Shown: piece after piece, positions 27,338-36,056 of the stretch
Position numbering within the stretch: position 1 is the stretch's first letter
Layout: every line of letters begins with the position of its first letter
NCBI RefSeq assembly: GCF_900460535.1
Contig: NZ_UHIL01000002.1
Location: 1,116,001 to 1,180,000, forward strand
DNA: 64,000 bases
DNA from: Vibrio parahaemolyticus
Lineage (GTDB): Bacteria; Pseudomonadota; Gammaproteobacteria; Enterobacterales; Vibrionaceae
Reading direction: 5' to 3'
Notes under the pieces: model-generated
Told to the model about the DNA's origin: nothing
Databases searched by the model: none
The model's input: only the letters and a program-made list of their open reading frames with translations
Made by a program: the position numbers and the translations under genes

Positions 27338-28375
27338 ATGAAAGTTAACTTTCACTTAGATAAGAAAAACAAACCGCAGTCTGAGAGCGGTATGAAAGTC
27401 GTCTATGGACAGGCAAAACGTGGCGGCTATCGTCTTCGTTGGTACCTGATTTTAGCCATTGTAGTCAGTCCACTCTTGTTCATGGCATATTACTTGTTTC
27501 GAACTCAGGTGTTAGTGACAGCGCCAGCGATAATTACTTCTTACCCATTAACGGTAACCGCAACTCGCTCAGCGATTGTTGGCCCTATTCCGGTCAATGT
27601 TGGTACGGAAGTAGCTCAGGACCAAGCGCTCTTGCTGTTAAAAGACAACGCTCTGAACAAGGAGATTGATTTTATAAAAGAAGAGTTGATTAAATTGTCT
27701 AAAAATCAGGTTCAGAGTACGGATGAACTGTATAAAAATGCGATTGGAAGTTCTGAAGATGGCTTGAAAAAAGTACAAGAAATTCAAAAAAAATATGACG
27801 TGTATAGAAAAAAGGGACAGGTTTCAGAGGTCGATTATGCTGCAATTGTTAGTGTAAATAACTCTTTGAGTAATCAATTGAGTAGTCAAAAAATTGCTTA
27901 CGTAGATGCGATGCGCGATTTAGAAGAACTGGAGCTTGCTGGTCCGGTAACTCAAGAGTACCGATCATTAATGCGTGAATTGGTAGTCAAACGCGCGCAA
28001 CAAGAAAATTTAACTTTTCGTTCTCCTATGAAAGGGCGAGTGCTCGATGTTCATGTACACGAAGGGCAAAATGTCTCTGAAAATACTCCCTTACTTACGA
28101 TCGCTCGCAATGTTACGCCGGAGATAACCGCTTTCTTAAACCCGAAATATCTCCAATACAGTAAGATGGATACTAAAGCGAAAGTTGTATTTCCTGATGG
28201 CAGAAAGTTCAGTGCAACGGTATCGAAGCCGGTTGAAGTGGTGAACAAGCTGCCTTCTGAACTGCAAAGCCCATTCGAAGGTCAACCTGCGTATTTGAAG
28301 GTGACGCTGAGTTTTGATGAAGCTCTAGAAAAAAGCCGTTGGATTGAAGGTGTAGAAGTCGAAGTTCGCTTTTAA
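27338..28375 (+). CDS. HlyD-like periplasmic adaptor (Alg44/EmrA-like)
   Basis: 345 residues. A short cytoplasmic N-terminus, one membrane helix at about 36-54, then a periplasmic part: first half of a lipoyl/barrel-sandwich domain (ATRSAIVGPIPVNVGTEVAQDQALL), a coiled-coil hairpin (about 105-220), and the second half (FRSPMKGRVLDVHVHEGQNVSENTPLLTIA) followed by a β-barrel. This layout is shared with membrane fusion proteins and with the periplasmic part of Alg44. It has no PilZ domain. The start is 1 bp past the glycosyltransferase stop. It probably connects the synthase to an outer-membrane exit encoded elsewhere. Confidence 0.86.
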   Translation: MKVNFHLDKKNKPQSESGMKVVYGQAKRGGYRLRWYLILAIVVSPLLFMAYYLFRTQVLVTAPAIITSYPLTVTATRSAIVGPIPVNVGTEVAQDQALLLLKDNALNKEIDFIKEELIKLSKNQVQSTDELYKNAIGSSEDGLKKVQEIQKKYDVYRKKGQVSEVDYAAIVSVNNSLSNQLSSQKIAYVDAMRDLEELELAGPVTQEYRSLMRELVVKRAQQENLTFRSPMKGRVLDVHVHEGQNVSENTPLLTIARNVTPEITAFLNPKYLQYSKMDTKAKVVFPDGRKFSATVSKPVEVVNKLPSELQSPFEGQPAYLKVTLSFDEALEKSRWIEGVEVEVRF

Positions 28376-28382
28376 TATCATT

Positions 28383-28413
28383 AAACAAAAAGGAGCTTTT
28401 GCTCCTTTTTGTT
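28383..28413. terminator. Shared terminator of the GT operon and the lipoate-ligase-like gene
   Basis: AAACAAAAAGGAGC / GCTCCTTTTTGTTT with a 3-nt loop lies between convergent stops at 28375 and 28425. T runs occur on both strands. Confidence 0.85.
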
Positions 28414-28424
28414 TACACCGATTT

Positions 28425-29135
28425 TTACTCAGTTTTTGCATGCGTTAAAAACGCACTCGTCAATTGCTGAAAGAGTGAATCTACCGATGGGCGGTCGGAT
28501 ATATGATGGAAGAGCGGTGTGTGGACATCACCACGAATATCATCGTCATGACCACAAAGCTGATTACATAATCGTACTGGTTCGACAATCTTCTCGACGT
28601 CGGCATCAATCAGAATGCATGCTTGTGACAATACCACTTGTCCGCCGCCTTTTTTAAGTAAAACACGCTGCGCGGTTCCCACGACTTTTTGTCCGACAAT
28701 GTTGAGGTTGTACTCGCCATCGCAGTAGGAATAAGGCGTAGCATGAACATCCACTTTCACGCCTAGCTGTTCAAAGAAAACCGTTAATATCGCACATAAA
28801 TCGAGATACGCTTTTTTGATGTTGTAAGGCTCACCTTCTGGCCAGTGATAGATATGGGATAGATTAATAATACCCGGTACCTGAGGGACTGGTGCACCAC
28901 CGGTTTTACGAGAAAAGAGCTTCCAGCCAGACGTATTTAACGCATGTTCCAATTCATTAGACACTGGCCATTTCTTGCCCGCGGGAAGCACGAGCGTCGG
29001 GCTTTTTACTTGCCAAAGTAATAGCACTTGCGAGAGTTGGTTGGATTGAACTTGTTTAATGAGCTCATCTTCTTTTTCAAATGCATCAGCGACTTCCGTA
29101 GCTGTGAAGCGAATTAGCTTATTCTTAGCAACCAA
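28425..29135 (-). CDS. Lipoate-protein ligase-like (LplA/LipB fold) protein
   Basis: 236 residues with the biotin/lipoate ligase fold. The motif RKTGGAPVPQVPGIINLS corresponds to the RR-GGG-VFHD-G-N signature of LplA but with several changes. GQKVVGTAQR retains the Lys expected to bind the lipoyl-adenylate. It is shorter than E. coli LplA (about 337), lacking the C-terminal domain. It may ligate or transfer lipoate or octanoate. Single gene, convergent with the glycosyltransferase operon, to which no functional link is evident. Confidence 0.75.
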   Translation of the reverse strand: MVAKNKLIRFTATEVADAFEKEDELIKQVQSNQLSQVLLLWQVKSPTLVLPAGKKWPVSNELEHALNTSGWKLFSRKTGGAPVPQVPGIINLSHIYHWPEGEPYNIKKAYLDLCAILTVFFEQLGVKVDVHATPYSYCDGEYNLNIVGQKVVGTAQRVLLKKGGGQVVLSQACILIDADVEKIVEPVRLCNQLCGHDDDIRGDVHTPLFHHISDRPSVDSLFQQLTSAFLTHAKTE

Positions 29136-29354
29136 AACTCTATCCCTCGTGTGTATTTAATCGTTACTGTTTTATCTCAGATACAGTTTTATTGCTAGGT
29201 CTGTGATTGCGAGGTTTTTACTCGTTAGATGCGTGGCCACTTTTTGGGTTTTTCCGTTGTCCATTAGTTCTACTTGAACGCGCGATAGAAATATTTTGTT
29301 GGTCATCGCATAAGCAACTCATAAAATCCGCCATCTATAAAATTTTTTGGCGAT

Positions 29355-29687
29355 ATGAATATGAAAAAGCGAGTGATGTGTCTCGCGTTAGCGGCATCAT
29401 TAACGGGGTGTGTGACGTTCCCAACTCAAGAATCTGAGCAAGTACAGGTGCTTTGGGATAATGTGAATGCGATTGAAAACTGTGAACTAATGGGTACCGT
29501 GATCGGCTCAGAAGGGCACTTTTACGACTACTGGCTTCACGCAGATAAAGACATGGTATGGGGGACGCTAAACCAAATGCGCATCAAGGCGGCAGATTTA
29601 GGCGCAGATACCTTGTATTTATACCAACCGTTAAGCTTTTCTACGTCAGTGACGATGTTTGCAAACGCATACAAGTGCAAACAGTAG
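29355..29687 (+). CDS. DUF4156 lipoprotein
   Basis: 110 residues. A lipoprotein signal with lipobox SLTGC is followed by VTFPTQESEQVQV. The DUF4156 pattern includes the Cys of ENCELMGTV and, near the end, MRIKAADLGADTLYL. Small envelope lipoproteins of this kind have no known function. The start could be either of two ATGs two codons apart. A strong terminator follows. Confidence 0.82.
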   Translation: MNMKKRVMCLALAASLTGCVTFPTQESEQVQVLWDNVNAIENCELMGTVIGSEGHFYDYWLHADKDMVWGTLNQMRIKAADLGADTLYLYQPLSFSTSVTMFANAYKCKQ

Positions 29688-29708
29688 CGATTTGCTTGCT
29701 CATAACTG

Positions 29709-29737
29709 AAAGACAGGCGTTGCTCGCCTGTCTTTGA
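29709..29737 (+). terminator. Terminator of the DUF4156 gene
   Basis: Stem AAAGACAGGCG / CGCCTGTCTTT with a 5-nt loop, 22 bp after the stop. The T run is short. Confidence 0.75.
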
Positions 29738-29782
29738 CACGCTCAACAAACATGGGTTTGTTCGTTATGTTCTCTCTCGCCG

Positions 29783-30811
29783 TTAATTCACATTGGCTGT
29801 TGCTACCGCGATAGAGTCGGAAAACGACAGCGTGAAATCTTGCTCTGTATTGAGCACTTTGGCCGGAAACTCTAAGCTTAATTGCGCGTGTGGCGCGACT
29901 TCTGAAGCAATACTGGTGACGAATTTTCGAGTTTCTCCTGGAGAGATCGACAAGCTGTTTCCACCTTTGGATGAAAGCTCAGCAATGCCCATCGTTTGCA
30001 GCGTGTTGCCTGCCGTATCAGCCAGATGCAGTAAAGATTCTGACTTATAGACCAACTCTCCACTTTCGGTGCGATAGGCACTAAATGTGTTGAAGTTTGG
30101 CTGCAATGAACCTTGAGAACCTACGTTTGTGACGGAAAACATCACGTTAGAACCATCAAAATTCTCGACTTTCACCAACACGTTACCGTCTTGGTAACGA
30201 GCGGCTGCCGCAGCACTTGCTTGCTGTTTCTGCCTCTGTTTTTCTTTTTCAATGTTGCTCAATTGGTTTTGCTCGTTTGCTAGGCGGTTTTCAGCCATCG
30301 CATACGATTGATCTACCATTGCCAACAGCGCTGGGATTGAATACAGCGTTAGACCTTCCAAATGGTCAAAGTCGATTTTAGCATGCTGAGTAAGTTCGTG
30401 ATTCGAGAACTGGCAGTAGCCATCAATCAAGCTAACGAACGCGACTTCAAAAGTGCCCTGTAATCGGCTTACTTCCTGTGCGGCTTTTTCTAAATCTGAG
30501 CGTACTTTTCTGATCTCTTCCAATGTCTTTTGTGGCAAATGTCCATTGGGCGATACGTCATTGGAAACCGAGACCAATTCTTCGGTTACAAATGGATTGT
30601 TTTGGGCTGGAATCACCGTGGTAATGCGGTTGGATTTGGTGATGTCTTCGCCCAGTAAGACCATCATTTTTTGCGATACGGCGGTTGTGTTGCCCGCTAA
30701 TACGTCACTACAGTTTGGAGACGTACTCGCATACGCGGCGAATGCGGTAAAAAGTGAAAAGATAACGGACCAGCCAGTGGCGACGAGTCCTGTCGTGGTT
30801 CGAGTGTTCAT
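29783..30811 (-). CDS. Exported protein of unknown function
   Basis: 342 residues. It begins with a signal-peptide-like stretch (GLVATGWSVIFSLFTAFAAYAS). Residues 95-120 and 165-205 are helical and charged; the latter (ENRLANEQNQLSNIEKEKQRQKQQ) is a probable coiled coil ending in an Ala run. After about 205 the sequence is β-rich (DGNVLVKVENFDGSNVMFSVTNVGSQG), like an immunoglobulin-type domain. I recognise no family. AGAGGGG lies eight to nine bases before the ATG. Single gene. Confidence 0.8.
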   Translation of the reverse strand: MNTRTTTGLVATGWSVIFSLFTAFAAYASTSPNCSDVLAGNTTAVSQKMMVLLGEDITKSNRITTVIPAQNNPFVTEELVSVSNDVSPNGHLPQKTLEEIRKVRSDLEKAAQEVSRLQGTFEVAFVSLIDGYCQFSNHELTQHAKIDFDHLEGLTLYSIPALLAMVDQSYAMAENRLANEQNQLSNIEKEKQRQKQQASAAAAARYQDGNVLVKVENFDGSNVMFSVTNVGSQGSLQPNFNTFSAYRTESGELVYKSESLLHLADTAGNTLQTMGIAELSSKGGNSLSISPGETRKFVTSIASEVAPHAQLSLEFPAKVLNTEQDFTLSFSDSIAVATANVN

Positions 30812-31225
30812 CCTGATAACCCCTCTGTCATTTGGTGCGATTCACTGACGTAATTGCCAATCAAGCGACTGGTTCGCGACATTCAGAATGGTTTTGGTCA
30901 ATCCTTCGTAGTGGGCATGCCCGCAGATGCTTTCTAGTCGTTTTCTCAATCGCTAAGCCACGATTGAGTAAAGTGTCTGAAATTGAGAGCATTAATGCTG
31001 CGAAGTTGATGTCTTTTGTCTGAAAGATAGACGTAACTTTTCTAACCATCAAATACGTGATTAGGTTCTCACTTTTATATGAGTGAGAGGATCAAGAGAA
31101 AACAGGCACTTACTGTAGAGAGTTGATTTGAAGGAAAAATATAAATTTTTTTGGGGAACTTTTTTGATGCTGCCTTTGAGACTTTTTTTGAATCTCAAAG
31201 GCAGGTTCTAACGCGCGGTACTCAA
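30812..31225. other. Gap with two hairpins, no gene
   Basis: About 410 bp. I see a small inverted repeat CTCAATCG / CGATTGAG near 30945-30967 and a 12-bp stem (CTGCCTTTGAGA / TCTCAAAGGCAG, 31170-31204) just past the aminotransferase stop. The latter has no T tail on the minus strand, so it may be an RNA end-protector more than a terminator. Short frames here resemble nothing. Confidence 0.5.
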
Positions 31226-32374
31226 TTACAAAGCGTTAAGTACATCCGCAAGTCGAGTGACAGCCGTCGTCAGTTCTTCTGGTGTGGCATTGGTAAAGTT
31301 AAGACGCAGAGCGGCTTTTACCTTGGAACCTTCCGGATAAAATACCGGGCTTGGCACCACAGCAACCCAGTTTTCGAGTAGAGTTTTCGCAAGTTCGAAC
31401 GTGTCGCATTCTGGAATTTCGACCCAGACAAACATGCCACCATCGACAGGTTTGAGCACGCAACTTTCTGGCAGCTGTTTTTGCAGCTCAGCAAACATGA
31501 CATCGTAACGCGATTTGTAAAGTGCGCAGATGGTTGAAATGTGTGTTTCGAAATTGTCATGCTGAAGTAGACCATGCAGCAATGCTTGCATAGGAATACT
31601 AGAGTGCAGATCTGCTCCTTGTTTGATTTTGATGAGTGGCTCAAGGTAACTGCGCTTTCCGGTTACCACACCAATACGCAAACCTGGTGAGGCGATTTTG
31701 GAGAATGAACGCAGCACGATGGAGTGCTGCGGGCAGAAATCCGAAACCAGCGGCAGTGCTTCACCAGAAAAACGCAGCTCGCGGTATGGTGCGTCTTCAA
31801 TGAATGCAACGTCGTATTGGATACAAAGCTCGGCAACTTTTTGGCGAGTCTCTAGCGCCCAGCATACGCCCGTTGGGTTGTGAAAATCGGGCACGGCGTA
31901 GAACATTTTTGGTTGCTGTGTGGAAAAGCATTGCTCGAGTTCTTCAAGGTTTGGGCCACACTCGGTTTGCGAAACGGTCACGATATTGGCTTGAACTAAA
32001 CCGAATACTTGCATGGCTCCAAGGTAGCTTGGCGCTTCCATCACCACTTTATCGCCCGGATTCACGTACGCACGCGCGATCAAATCTAGCCCTTGCTGAG
32101 AACCCGTTGTGATCATCGCCAAATGAGATTCTGGTAGCTGGTAATAATCGGTCAAAAAATTAAGTAGCGGTGCGTAGCCTGCTGTTGCGCCGTATTGAAA
32201 CACCTCTGGCATGTTCGCGAGGTTTTCGAGCGTCGGTTTCATCAAGTCGATCGGGAAGGTTTTTTCGTCCGGTAAGCCACCCGCAAGAGAAATGACATTC
32301 TTATCACTCGCTGCTGCGAGGATCTCTCGAATGTAGGATGACTTAGTTTGTTGTAATGACTGTGCGATTTCCAT
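31226..32374 (-). CDS. PLP-dependent class I/II aminotransferase (LysN/2-aminoadipate type)
   Basis: 382 residues, fold type I. The PLP lysine is in SFSKIASPGLRIGVVTG. Other family marks are GSQQGLDLIARAY near 105 and the Asp of FIEDAPYRELRF. It looks like the catalytic part of MocR proteins without the N-terminal DNA-binding domain, as in LysN and kynurenine/2-aminoadipate transaminases, so broad substrate use is likely. It is divergent from an AraC-GyrI regulator, with a paired-repeat operator between them. Confidence 0.88.
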   Translation of the reverse strand: MEIAQSLQQTKSSYIREILAAASDKNVISLAGGLPDEKTFPIDLMKPTLENLANMPEVFQYGATAGYAPLLNFLTDYYQLPESHLAMITTGSQQGLDLIARAYVNPGDKVVMEAPSYLGAMQVFGLVQANIVTVSQTECGPNLEELEQCFSTQQPKMFYAVPDFHNPTGVCWALETRQKVAELCIQYDVAFIEDAPYRELRFSGEALPLVSDFCPQHSIVLRSFSKIASPGLRIGVVTGKRSYLEPLIKIKQGADLHSSIPMQALLHGLLQHDNFETHISTICALYKSRYDVMFAELQKQLPESCVLKPVDGGMFVWVEIPECDTFELAKTLLENWVAVVPSPVFYPEGSKVKAALRLNFTNATPEELTTAVTRLADVLNAL

Positions 32375-32442
32375 GTGCTGTGCTTCTCGTAATTGTCTTT
32401 TTTTATGTCAGAAATAGTATAGATAAATTGCCAAGCTTGGTG

Positions 32443-32478
32443 TGTCCATTTATGCTGTTAAACATGTCCATTTATGCT
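32443..32478. promoter_or_regulatory. Two 14-bp direct repeats, probable operator
   Basis: TGTCCATTTATGCT occurs at 32443-32456 and again at 32465-32478, a 22-bp period equal to about two DNA turns. AraC-type proteins bind such tandem half-sites. The pair lies between the aminotransferase and the AraC-family regulator, 22 bp before the latter's start. Confidence 0.65.
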
Positions 32479-32499
32479 ATTTGAGCGAAAGTTTACTCC

Positions 32500-33369
32500 G
32501 TGAGCCATCAACAAGTTTCCAGAATCAATGACGTGCTGTTTTACATTCACCAGGACATTAGCAGAGATTTATCAGCTAAAGAGCTAGCGGACGTAGCAGC
32601 CTATTCTGAACAACACTTCCATCGTATTTTTAAAGATGTCGTGGGGGAATCCATCCATCAATATATCCGCCGTACCAGAATGGAATACGCCGCCAATCAA
32701 CTGATGTTTGATACCGGCTCATCGGTGCTAGACATTGCTAACAAGTGCGGCTTTAACTCGGTATCTTCTTTTAGCCGAGCGTTTAAAGCGACGTTCGCTA
32801 TGTCACCTGGTGCGTGGCGAAAGCATGATTTACAAGTCGCAGAAAAACCGTATTTGAAGGATCCGGAAGTGGCAGCGGGTTATCATCGGGTTGCGAAACG
32901 CGAGTTGCCAGAACCAAAAATTATGGAGGTCCCACAACGCTTTGCGGCGTATGTTCGACATGAGGGCTATAACCGTTCCATTCGCAATGCGTGGTTGATT
33001 TTGAAAGCGTGGGCAAGTTCTGAGAATCGGGACTTTTCGGTTCAATATGGTTTGCATCACTCCAACCCTGCTTGGGTTGAGCTCGACAAGTGTCGTTATG
33101 TGGCTTGTATGGCGATTGATAAGCCGCTCAAAGTACGCGGTGTCGTGAATCAAATGACGATTCCGGGTGGTTTACATGCTGTTTTTCGCTTAACGGGAGT
33201 ATATGGTGAGCTTCTTCCTCAACTGAGTATGGTATTAGAGAAGTGGTTGCCTAACTCAGGCTTTAAGCAACGTTCCACGCCCGCTTATGTTCATTATCAT
33301 AAAAACCATTTCCTCAGCCATGATGAGGCGTTTGAGCTGGATTTCTATCTACCCATCAGTTTTTTCTAA
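32500..33369 (+). CDS. AraC-family regulator with C-terminal GyrI-like domain
   Basis: 289 residues. The double HTH is N-terminal (ISRDLSAKELADVAAYSEQHFHRIFKDVVGESIHQYIRRTRM, then SVLDIANKCGFNSVSSFSRAFKATF), residues about 15-110. A GyrI/SOB-like ligand domain follows from about 140. This is the SoxS/Rob-like order found in drug- or amino-acid-responsive regulators. Translation must begin at GTG 32500, since a stop lies a few codons upstream and no early ATG is in frame. The target is probably the divergent aminotransferase gene. Confidence 0.86.
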   Translation: MSHQQVSRINDVLFYIHQDISRDLSAKELADVAAYSEQHFHRIFKDVVGESIHQYIRRTRMEYAANQLMFDTGSSVLDIANKCGFNSVSSFSRAFKATFAMSPGAWRKHDLQVAEKPYLKDPEVAAGYHRVAKRELPEPKIMEVPQRFAAYVRHEGYNRSIRNAWLILKAWASSENRDFSVQYGLHHSNPAWVELDKCRYVACMAIDKPLKVRGVVNQMTIPGGLHAVFRLTGVYGELLPQLSMVLEKWLPNSGFKQRSTPAYVHYHKNHFLSHDEAFELDFYLPISFF

Positions 33370-33476
33370 GCATCAGAAACACGCGGCTTGGCGAAAAGAA
33401 TGCAGTCGCATGGAACGAAAAGGCAGAGCCCAAAACAAGCGCTGCCTTATTTTTAGAATCTCTTGATAGGTGGTGG

Positions 33477-34514
33477 CTAGAAATTGGCATCCGTATCGGC
33501 ACCAGCCGATACCGTTAACCCACTTGTTGCTTGATAAATACTGAAGGTTTCTCCGGCGACAATACCTTCTTCAGAGTCATCATTTGCAGTACAGGTATAG
33601 CCAACCGAGTAGGTGCCGGGTTCTACAAAGCCAAACTCGTATTCGTAATTGACTTGCTCCATATCTGGAACCACGTTGGCTGCTGCAATTGGTGTGGCTT
33701 TTCCGTCTTCGCCAGCAAATGGCCCCATGTCCTCTTTGGCGACGCTGCCTTCATATAAGTAAACGGCGTGCGCATAGTCGTTTGCACTGGACGTATCAAT
33801 TTCGCAATCTGCGTAGGTTTGTGCGGCGACATCGCCCTGAATTTCACCTGTCGTAACGGTGTTGATCAAGGTCACCGAAGTGCGTTGAATACTGTACCCT
33901 TCGTTTTGACCCGTTCCGTCTTTTAAGCCTCGACGCAGATCAAACTCGACTACGAATTCATTGTTATCAGGATTAACCGCAAAGGTGTTGTTAAAGAACA
34001 ATACCCCAGAGTTAGGCTCTTTACCCACGCCTTGAGGGCAAGCACCATCGCCTTTGACGGTCAGTGGGATTTGATTTCCTGTCGCTTCGTCAATCACATA
34101 CGATGGGTAGTCGGGGTGATCGCCATCATTGGCAAACACACACAACTTGTAGTTGCCAGAAGGAATCACTTCATCTTCAACCAGCTCTTGAACATCACTG
34201 CCTTGATAGTTGAGCAAGTTAACACTTAACGGCAGAGGATCTTCACCATCAGGAATTGGATCGCCGTTTTCATCCACGTAATTGCCTTCTTCATCGGTTT
34301 TATACACCTCAAAAATTTGTGGTGATCCGCCATCAAGAGGAAGGAAAGCGACTTTGCTGTAAGTGATGACCACTTCGGAAACGTCGTCTATCGGCGCATC
34401 AGAGACGGATAGAGTGACAGGAGTTGTCGTGGTGATGGTATTACTGTCAGAGTTACAGCCAAAGAGTGCTACTACCACCGCTGCACCAACTAGGCTGAAT
34501 TTTATGGTGTTCAT
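33477..34514 (-). CDS. DUF4382 lipoprotein
   Basis: 345 residues with a lipoprotein signal (MNTIKFSLVGAAVVVALFGC, Cys 20). The DUF4382 domain begins at TPVTLSVSDAPIDDVSEVVITYSKVAFLP. The protein is acidic with Asp/Gly-rich loops (DEEGNYVDENGDPIPDGED), suggesting calcium binding. The frame extends upstream, but the ATG at 34514 has AAGGT and begins the signal. DUF4382 proteins are envelope lipoproteins, often carboxypeptidase-like β folds, of unknown role. Confidence 0.86.
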   Translation of the reverse strand: MNTIKFSLVGAAVVVALFGCNSDSNTITTTTPVTLSVSDAPIDDVSEVVITYSKVAFLPLDGGSPQIFEVYKTDEEGNYVDENGDPIPDGEDPLPLSVNLLNYQGSDVQELVEDEVIPSGNYKLCVFANDGDHPDYPSYVIDEATGNQIPLTVKGDGACPQGVGKEPNSGVLFFNNTFAVNPDNNEFVVEFDLRRGLKDGTGQNEGYSIQRTSVTLINTVTTGEIQGDVAAQTYADCEIDTSSANDYAHAVYLYEGSVAKEDMGPFAGEDGKATPIAAANVVPDMEQVNYEYEFGFVEPGTYSVGYTCTANDDSEEGIVAGETFSIYQATSGLTVSAGADTDANF

Positions 34515-34746
34515 TGGGGTTACCTTCTTAGTGGGAAGTCTATTAAATGTAGTAGAAAATGATAAGATTTTGCGCAGGAGACGGGGGCTTTTGAATACCA
34601 AATAGTTAAGATATTGTAAATTAAATACGTTGCGTAAAAGTGTGGTCAACTCGACGATATCACCCCGAATGAAGTGCTATGGTTAATGTTGAATTGCTTA
34701 AAAAACAAGCAAGACAAACATCAATAACGCCACTCAAGAGGTCTCT

Positions 34747-34986
34747 ATGTTAGGTGAAAATCACTCATTAACCCATGAATTCCCAGAACATTTGGATACC
34801 ATCACTCAGCTTAGCCAAAACGATGCATCATTTGCTGAAAACGTTAAAAACTATAACGCACTCGATAAAGAGATTCGTGTATTAGAGCTGCAAGGCAGCC
34901 CGATAGACGACCACGCCATGAATGTGCTCAAGCATAATCGAGCGGAGCTAAAAGACTGGCTGCACTCCCGAATTATGGGTTCTTAA
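34747..34986 (+). CDS. YdcH/DUF465 small helical protein
   Basis: 79 residues. HEFPEHLDTITQLSQNDASFAENVKNYNALDKEIRVLE is the YdcH signature, forming a helical hairpin. YdcH-like proteins are cytoplasmic with no known function. A terminator follows 14 bp after the stop. Confidence 0.82.
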   Translation: MLGENHSLTHEFPEHLDTITQLSQNDASFAENVKNYNALDKEIRVLELQGSPIDDHAMNVLKHNRAELKDWLHSRIMGS

Positions 34987-34998
34987 CTAAGCAATGAG

Positions 34999-35026
34999 TA
35001 TCGGCTCGTATCAACGAGCCGATTTT
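34999..35026 (+). terminator. Terminator of the YdcH-like gene
   Basis: Stem ATCGGCTCG / CGAGCCGAT with a 6-nt loop and four T, between convergent genes. Confidence 0.8.
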
Positions 35027-35049
35027 AGAAGAGGGAGGGGGCCAACAAA

Positions 35050-35958
35050 TTAACGAGTTGTAGTTGTCAACGATTCGGATACCATAAGATCTTGCTTCTT
35101 CCGTACTTTTATCTGCGACAGAATCACGCCGGAGATAACCATCAAGCCGCCGATAATATGGTACACGTGAATCTCTTCACCGAGCAGTGTTGACGCTAAG
35201 GCGACAGAGACCACAGGCATTAAGTTCATGAACATGGCGCTGGAGTCTGCGCCAATCAAATCTATTGCTTTTACCCACATCAATGGAGCGAAAATAGACG
35301 CTGCGATACCAGCATAAGCGATCAGTGGAAGCGCCTCTTGGCTAGGAAGCAGTTGTTCGCTTGAAAGCCACAGTGGAGTCAGCATGATGACAGAGAAGAA
35401 GCCTTGCATGTAAACCAATGTTAGGCTGTTAAATGGCATCTTCCAACGTTTTAAAAGCACACAATATGCGGCATAAACTAACGCGGCCAGTAACATTAAG
35501 CTGTCGCCTTGCGTCATATCTTGATGCAAGAAGTAGGTGACGTCACCGTGCCCAAGCATAAATGCTAAACCACCAAGTGAAATTACCCCACCGACAATGC
35601 TTAACATAGAAACCGATTTACCCAATAGAGGGACGCTTAAAAACACGCTGATCAAAGGCACTAATGACGTAATCAGCGCCATGTTTGAAGCCGTTGTAGT
35701 CAAGCCTGCGTAGTAGCCTAACGACTGGTTAAGTACCATGCCGAGTAGGGCTAAAAATGCCAGTTTAGTCAGGTATGGGCGAATCACATGACGCTGTTTG
35801 ATTACGGCTGGCAAGCAAAATGGCGTTAGGAGAAGCATCGCAACAAACCAACGATAGAAGCTCATTGCGCTAGGTTCAATCGTGCTTGCCGCCATTTTGT
35901 TTACGATAGAATTTCCACCCCAAATCATGACAGTAAAAAACGGAAGCAAATAAACCAT
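35050..35958 (-). CDS. EamA/DMT-family transporter
   Basis: 302 residues with ten hydrophobic helices in two EamA repeats (FTVMIWGGNSIVNKMAASTIEPSAMSFYRW starts the first; the second begins near GDSLMLLAALVYAAYCVLLKRW). Such proteins export amino acids or other metabolites. The ATG at 35958 has GAGG upstream; a TTG six codons before is less likely. It is divergent from an AraC regulator, which is the likely controller. Confidence 0.9.
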   Translation of the reverse strand: MVYLLPFFTVMIWGGNSIVNKMAASTIEPSAMSFYRWFVAMLLLTPFCLPAVIKQRHVIRPYLTKLAFLALLGMVLNQSLGYYAGLTTTASNMALITSLVPLISVFLSVPLLGKSVSMLSIVGGVISLGGLAFMLGHGDVTYFLHQDMTQGDSLMLLAALVYAAYCVLLKRWKMPFNSLTLVYMQGFFSVIMLTPLWLSSEQLLPSQEALPLIAYAGIAASIFAPLMWVKAIDLIGADSSAMFMNLMPVVSVALASTLLGEEIHVYHIIGGLMVISGVILSQIKVRKKQDLMVSESLTTTTR

Positions 35959-36056
35959 GAGAACCTCATCGCACAATAATTGATGGCGCTAGTCTGACAG
36001 GTCTTTATAATGAAAAGTATCTCTTAAAAGACATCGTAAGCGATAGGAAGACAATT

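Noticed and set aside
30832..31052. Overlapping 63-codon frames on both strands near 31 kb
   Set aside because: No known family, poor starts, in a gap whose better features are hairpins.
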